Shown: positions 7,048 through 9,051 of the stretch, piece after piece | How the letters are laid out: every line of letters starts with the position of its first letter | Position numbering within the stretch: position 1 is the stretch's first letter | Origin: Bacteroidota bacterium | GTDB taxonomy: Bacteria; Bacteroidota; Bacteroidia; Bacteroidales; UBA10428 | Direction: 5' to 3' | DNA: 9,051 bases | Assembly: GCA_029268165.1 (NCBI GenBank) | Contig: JAJUGM010000120.1 | Span: forward strand, 1 to 9,051 | Position numbers and translations under genes: made by a program | The notes under the pieces: model-generated | What the model was told of the DNA's origin: nothing | The model's input: the letters and a program-made list of their open reading frames with translations, nothing else | The model's database searches: none

Positions 7048-8100
7048 GTGAAAAAGATTAGCGCAATTGAGGCCAAATTTGAAGCACAGAAAATTGCTTT
7101 TGCGCCGGTTGTGTTTCAGGCTGTGTATGCCATGCGTGAGCTGGGACTATTAAGACTTCTTAAAGATGCTTACGATGAAGGACTCACCCTGACCGAGATT
7201 TCTGAAAAATCAGGAATTTCAGTATATGGAATCCGTGTATTAATGAATCTTGCATTGGATGTCGGAGTAGCTGAAAAACAAAACGAAAAATACGTCCTCA
7301 CTAAAACAGGTTTTTTTCTTGAAACCGACCAGCTTACGCGTATCAACATGGATTTTATCAGGGATGTATGCTACAAGGGCATGTTTTTATTAAAACAGTC
7401 AATTGAAAGCGGTAAACCTGAGGGGTTGAAAGTATTCGGCAGCTGGCCCACGATATATGAAGGCCTTGCATCATTGCCGGCTGATGTACAGAAAAGCTGG
7501 TTTGCCTTTGACCATTATTATTCTGATGTTGTTTTCCCTGAAGCACTGCCTTTGGTTTTTAAGTCATCCGTAAGAAAACTGCTTGATGTTGGTGGCAACA
7601 CAGGTAAATGGGCCGCAGCATGCCTTAATTATTCGCCCGATGTTGAAGTTACCATAATGGACTTACCCGGCCAGCTTGATATGGCCAGAAGAAACATGGA
7701 AAGCCTCGGGCTGGGTCACAGAATGAGTTATTTTGCCAATGATCTACTTAACCCTGAAAATAAGTTTCCTGAAGGTTTCGATGCAATCTGGATGAGCCAG
7801 TTTCTCGACTGTTTTTCTGAAACCGAAATCATGCATATTCTTCAGCGTGCCCGCCAATCGATGGCAATGCACACAAAATTGTTCATACTTGAGCCGCTTA
7901 CAGACAGGCAACGGTTTCCGGCATCAGCTTTTGCGCTCAACTGTACTTCGCTTTATTTTACGGTAATGGCTAACGGAAACAGCCAAATGTACAACTCAGA
8001 CCAGATGGTTCATTTAATTAAACAAGCCGGTCTGCAGGTAGTTCATCAACACGACAATCTGGGTGTGAGCCACACGCTACTGGAATGCAAAATAAGCTGA
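7048..8100 (+). CDS. SAM-dependent methyltransferase, winged-helix O-methyltransferase type
   Basis: 350 residues, matching the architecture of Methyltransf_2 O-methyltransferases: an N-terminal helical/winged-helix dimerisation region followed by a Rossmann SAM domain. Residues about 11-90 contain the wHTH pattern (LTLTEISEKSGISVYGIRVLMN at 47-68). The SAM-binding loop is LLDVGGNTG (178-186), the acidic ribose-binding residue is D205 in IMDLPG, and NDLLNP (231-236) matches the adenine-side motif. Where plant and polyketide O-methyltransferases have the catalytic His in 'LHDWSDEE', this protein has FLDCFSETE (252-260), so Asp replaces His. It may therefore use another base or methylate a different atom. 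The start is GTG at 7048, with no strong ribosome site; the next in-frame ATG is far inside the N-terminal domain. The substrate is unknown. The acyltransferase 86 bp downstream on the same strand suggests a shared pathway, perhaps acyl or polyene pigment tailoring, but this is inference. Confidence 0.88.
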   Translation: MKKISAIEAKFEAQKIAFAPVVFQAVYAMRELGLLRLLKDAYDEGLTLTEISEKSGISVYGIRVLMNLALDVGVAEKQNEKYVLTKTGFFLETDQLTRINMDFIRDVCYKGMFLLKQSIESGKPEGLKVFGSWPTIYEGLASLPADVQKSWFAFDHYYSDVVFPEALPLVFKSSVRKLLDVGGNTGKWAAACLNYSPDVEVTIMDLPGQLDMARRNMESLGLGHRMSYFANDLLNPENKFPEGFDAIWMSQFLDCFSETEIMHILQRARQSMAMHTKLFILEPLTDRQRFPASAFALNCTSLYFTVMANGNSQMYNSDQMVHLIKQAGLQVVHQHDNLGVSHTLLECKIS

Positions 8101-8186
8101 GCGCTTAATCTCAGGTTAATTCTGATCTATGACAGGCATTTACTATCATCATTGCGGTTATATTCATCTGTTTTTATAGTCGCTGT

Positions 8187-8909
8187 ATGGATATTAAACA
8201 AAGAATAGCATCTGTTTTCGTCACTTTATTTGTATGGGCAGTGTTGTTACTTACGGTTCTGCCATTATTCTCTGTATATCTTGTTCTATGGCTGTTAACG
8301 TTGCCTTTTGACCCCCTCCGAAAAATTTGTCATTTTTTTGTTGCATACTGGTCGGGATTATACATAATAATTAATCCGTGGTGGAGGTTGACTATTGAGA
8401 ACAGGCAAAGGCTTGAACGGGGAAAATCATATATAATCCTTTGTAATCACCAGTCAATCATTGATATTCTGATGTTATACCAATTGTATTTTCCGTTCAG
8501 ATGGATATCTAAAATAGAGCTTTTCAGGGTTCCTGTTGTTGGATGGATATTATATCTCAATAAATACATTTCGGTAATCCGCGGTGATAAACTGAGCGCC
8601 GAAAAGATGATCAGGCTTGCTGTTAAATCACTTGCCGAGGGCATTTCCATACTTATTTTTCCTGAAGGCACCCGTACCACCGATGGGAATATTGGTATTT
8701 TCAGAGAAGGAGCTTTTAAAATTGCTTTAGAATCGAAAGCAACTATTTTGCCGGTTGTTATTGATGGCGCATTTGATGCACTACCCAAGTCTGGTTTCTG
8801 GTTCCGGGGCAGGCACCAAATAGTTATTCGTATTCTTGAACCAATAAATACAAATATTTACAATACAACAAGTTTACTAGTGTCATGTCAATCATTAATT
8901 GACGGATAA
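8187..8909 (+). CDS. PlsC-type 1-acyl-glycerol-3-phosphate acyltransferase, 3' end replaced by IS sequence
   Basis: Membrane acyltransferase of the PlsC/LPLAT family, which moves an acyl chain from acyl-ACP or acyl-CoA to a lysophosphatidate-like or other acceptor. Hydrophobic segments (about 8-38 and 48-63) anchor it in the inner membrane. All four family motifs are present: I NHQSIID (87-93, catalytic H88 and D93), II KIELFRVP (109-116), III FPEGTRT (158-164) and IV LPVVIDG (188-194). The usual family length is about 240-260 residues. Here the last codons after Leu231 (V-S-C-Q-S-L-I-D-G, then TAA at 8907-8909) lie in DNA that is also the 3' end of an IS630-type transposase and its presumed terminal repeat. 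The native C-terminus therefore seems to be lost and replaced by about nine IS-encoded residues. Since the catalytic core is whole, activity may persist. It could be plsC of phospholipid synthesis or a paralogue in a specialised lipid pathway; no symbol is assigned. Confidence 0.88.
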   Translation: MDIKQRIASVFVTLFVWAVLLLTVLPLFSVYLVLWLLTLPFDPLRKICHFFVAYWSGLYIIINPWWRLTIENRQRLERGKSYIILCNHQSIIDILMLYQLYFPFRWISKIELFRVPVVGWILYLNKYISVIRGDKLSAEKMIRLAVKSLAEGISILIFPEGTRTTDGNIGIFREGAFKIALESKATILPVVIDGAFDALPKSGFWFRGRHQIVIRILEPINTNIYNTTSLLVSCQSLIDG

Positions 8910-9051
8910 AGTTTTTTTAATTTTATTCTGGCATCTTTTGTTGTAAACTGCCAGTTTATTTTCGATTCCTTACTGTTTCGTGTGTTCATCCATGCTTCGA
9001 CCTCGCTTTTAATTTCTTCAATATTATCAATACGTCTGTTCAAGCACTGAC
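8880..9051 (-). mobile_element. IS630-family insertion sequence, transposase-3' end only
   Basis: The C-terminal transposase codons run to 8888, only about 8 bp from the probable element end. The plus-strand end begins GTGTCATGTCAATCATT, including a tandem TGTCA at 8881-8890 and an inverted repeat GTCAAT/ATTGAC at 8887-8892 and 8898-8903. IS630/Tc1-type elements insert at TA; a TA at 8878-8879 directly precedes this end and is the likely target site inside the acyltransferase gene. The other terminal repeat lies beyond 9051, so the exact boundary and the TA duplication cannot be proven here. Confidence 0.7.
8888..9049 (-). CDS. IS630-family transposase, C-terminal 53 residues (partial)
   Basis: Reading on the minus strand from the window edge gives 53 residues ending in a TGA at 8890-8888. 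The segment has the typical IS630 DDE transposase tail: LNRRIDNIEEI near its start, then EAWMNTRN (18-25), INWQFTTKDARIKLKKLYP (31-49) and SIND at the very end. The 'W-x-x-x-R-N ... W-x-F-T-T-x-D-A-R-x-K-L-x-x-L-Y-P' pattern is what identifies it. The catalytic DDE residues lie upstream, outside the window, so whether the transposase is intact is unknown. It is antisense to the acyltransferase it appears to have disrupted. Confidence 0.88.
   Translation of the reverse strand, partial: QCLNRRIDNIEEIKSEVEAWMNTRNSKESKINWQFTTKDARIKLKKLYPSIND

Noticed and set aside
8096..8113. Inverted repeat CTGAG/CTCAG after the methyltransferase as a terminator
   Set aside because: The stem is only 5 bp and no T-run follows; too weak to call.

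Overview
The window looks like chromosomal DNA of a member of the Bacteroidota, probably Bacteroidales or a close relative. The evidence is a moderately AT-rich composition, very AT-rich spacers, TAnnTTTG-type promoter boxes in place of strong Shine-Dalgarno sites, a giant Reg_prop/Y_Y_Y sensor typical of this phylum, and an exported protein with the 'RDSIARRQ'-style repeats common there. Genus and species cannot be named from the sequence.

Layout: (1) 1-415 is an AT-rich non-coding stretch. It holds two arrays of a 7-bp unit (GCTRCGA) in inverted orientation about 174 bp apart, then a probable promoter. (2) 416-2203 (+) is lepA, the ribosomal back-translocase EF-4, complete. (3) 5628-2257 (-), convergent with lepA, is one long sensor-type reading frame of 1,123 codons before its final stop, interrupted by a single in-frame TGA at 4162-4164. 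Ignoring that stop, it encodes a signal peptide, 14 Reg_prop blades (two 7-blade propellers), a Y_Y_Y domain, one membrane helix, a coiled coil, a GAF domain and a C-terminal coiled coil. No kinase or DNA-binding output domain is present. (4) 5696-6985 (+), divergent from the sensor, is an exported protein of unknown function. (5) 7048-8100 (+) is a methyltransferase of the winged-helix O-methyltransferase type, starting at GTG. (6) 8187-8909 (+) is a PlsC-type acyltransferase whose last codons appear to come from the end of an insertion sequence. (7) 8880-9051 holds the end of an IS630-family element, with the last 53 residues of its transposase on the minus strand; the element continues past the window.

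How the genes relate: lepA is a housekeeping gene with no evident link to the rest. The propeller sensor and the divergent exported protein share a 67-bp intergenic region and may be co-regulated, but nothing proves it. The methyltransferase and acyltransferase are co-oriented and 86 bp apart; they could be the edge of a lipid- or polyene-modification cluster, now cut by the IS. The points most worth checking are the in-frame TGA and the output-less architecture of the sensor, the IS junction inside the acyltransferase, the missing catalytic histidine in the methyltransferase, and the inverted 7-mer arrays. I see no clearly new defence or mobile system here.
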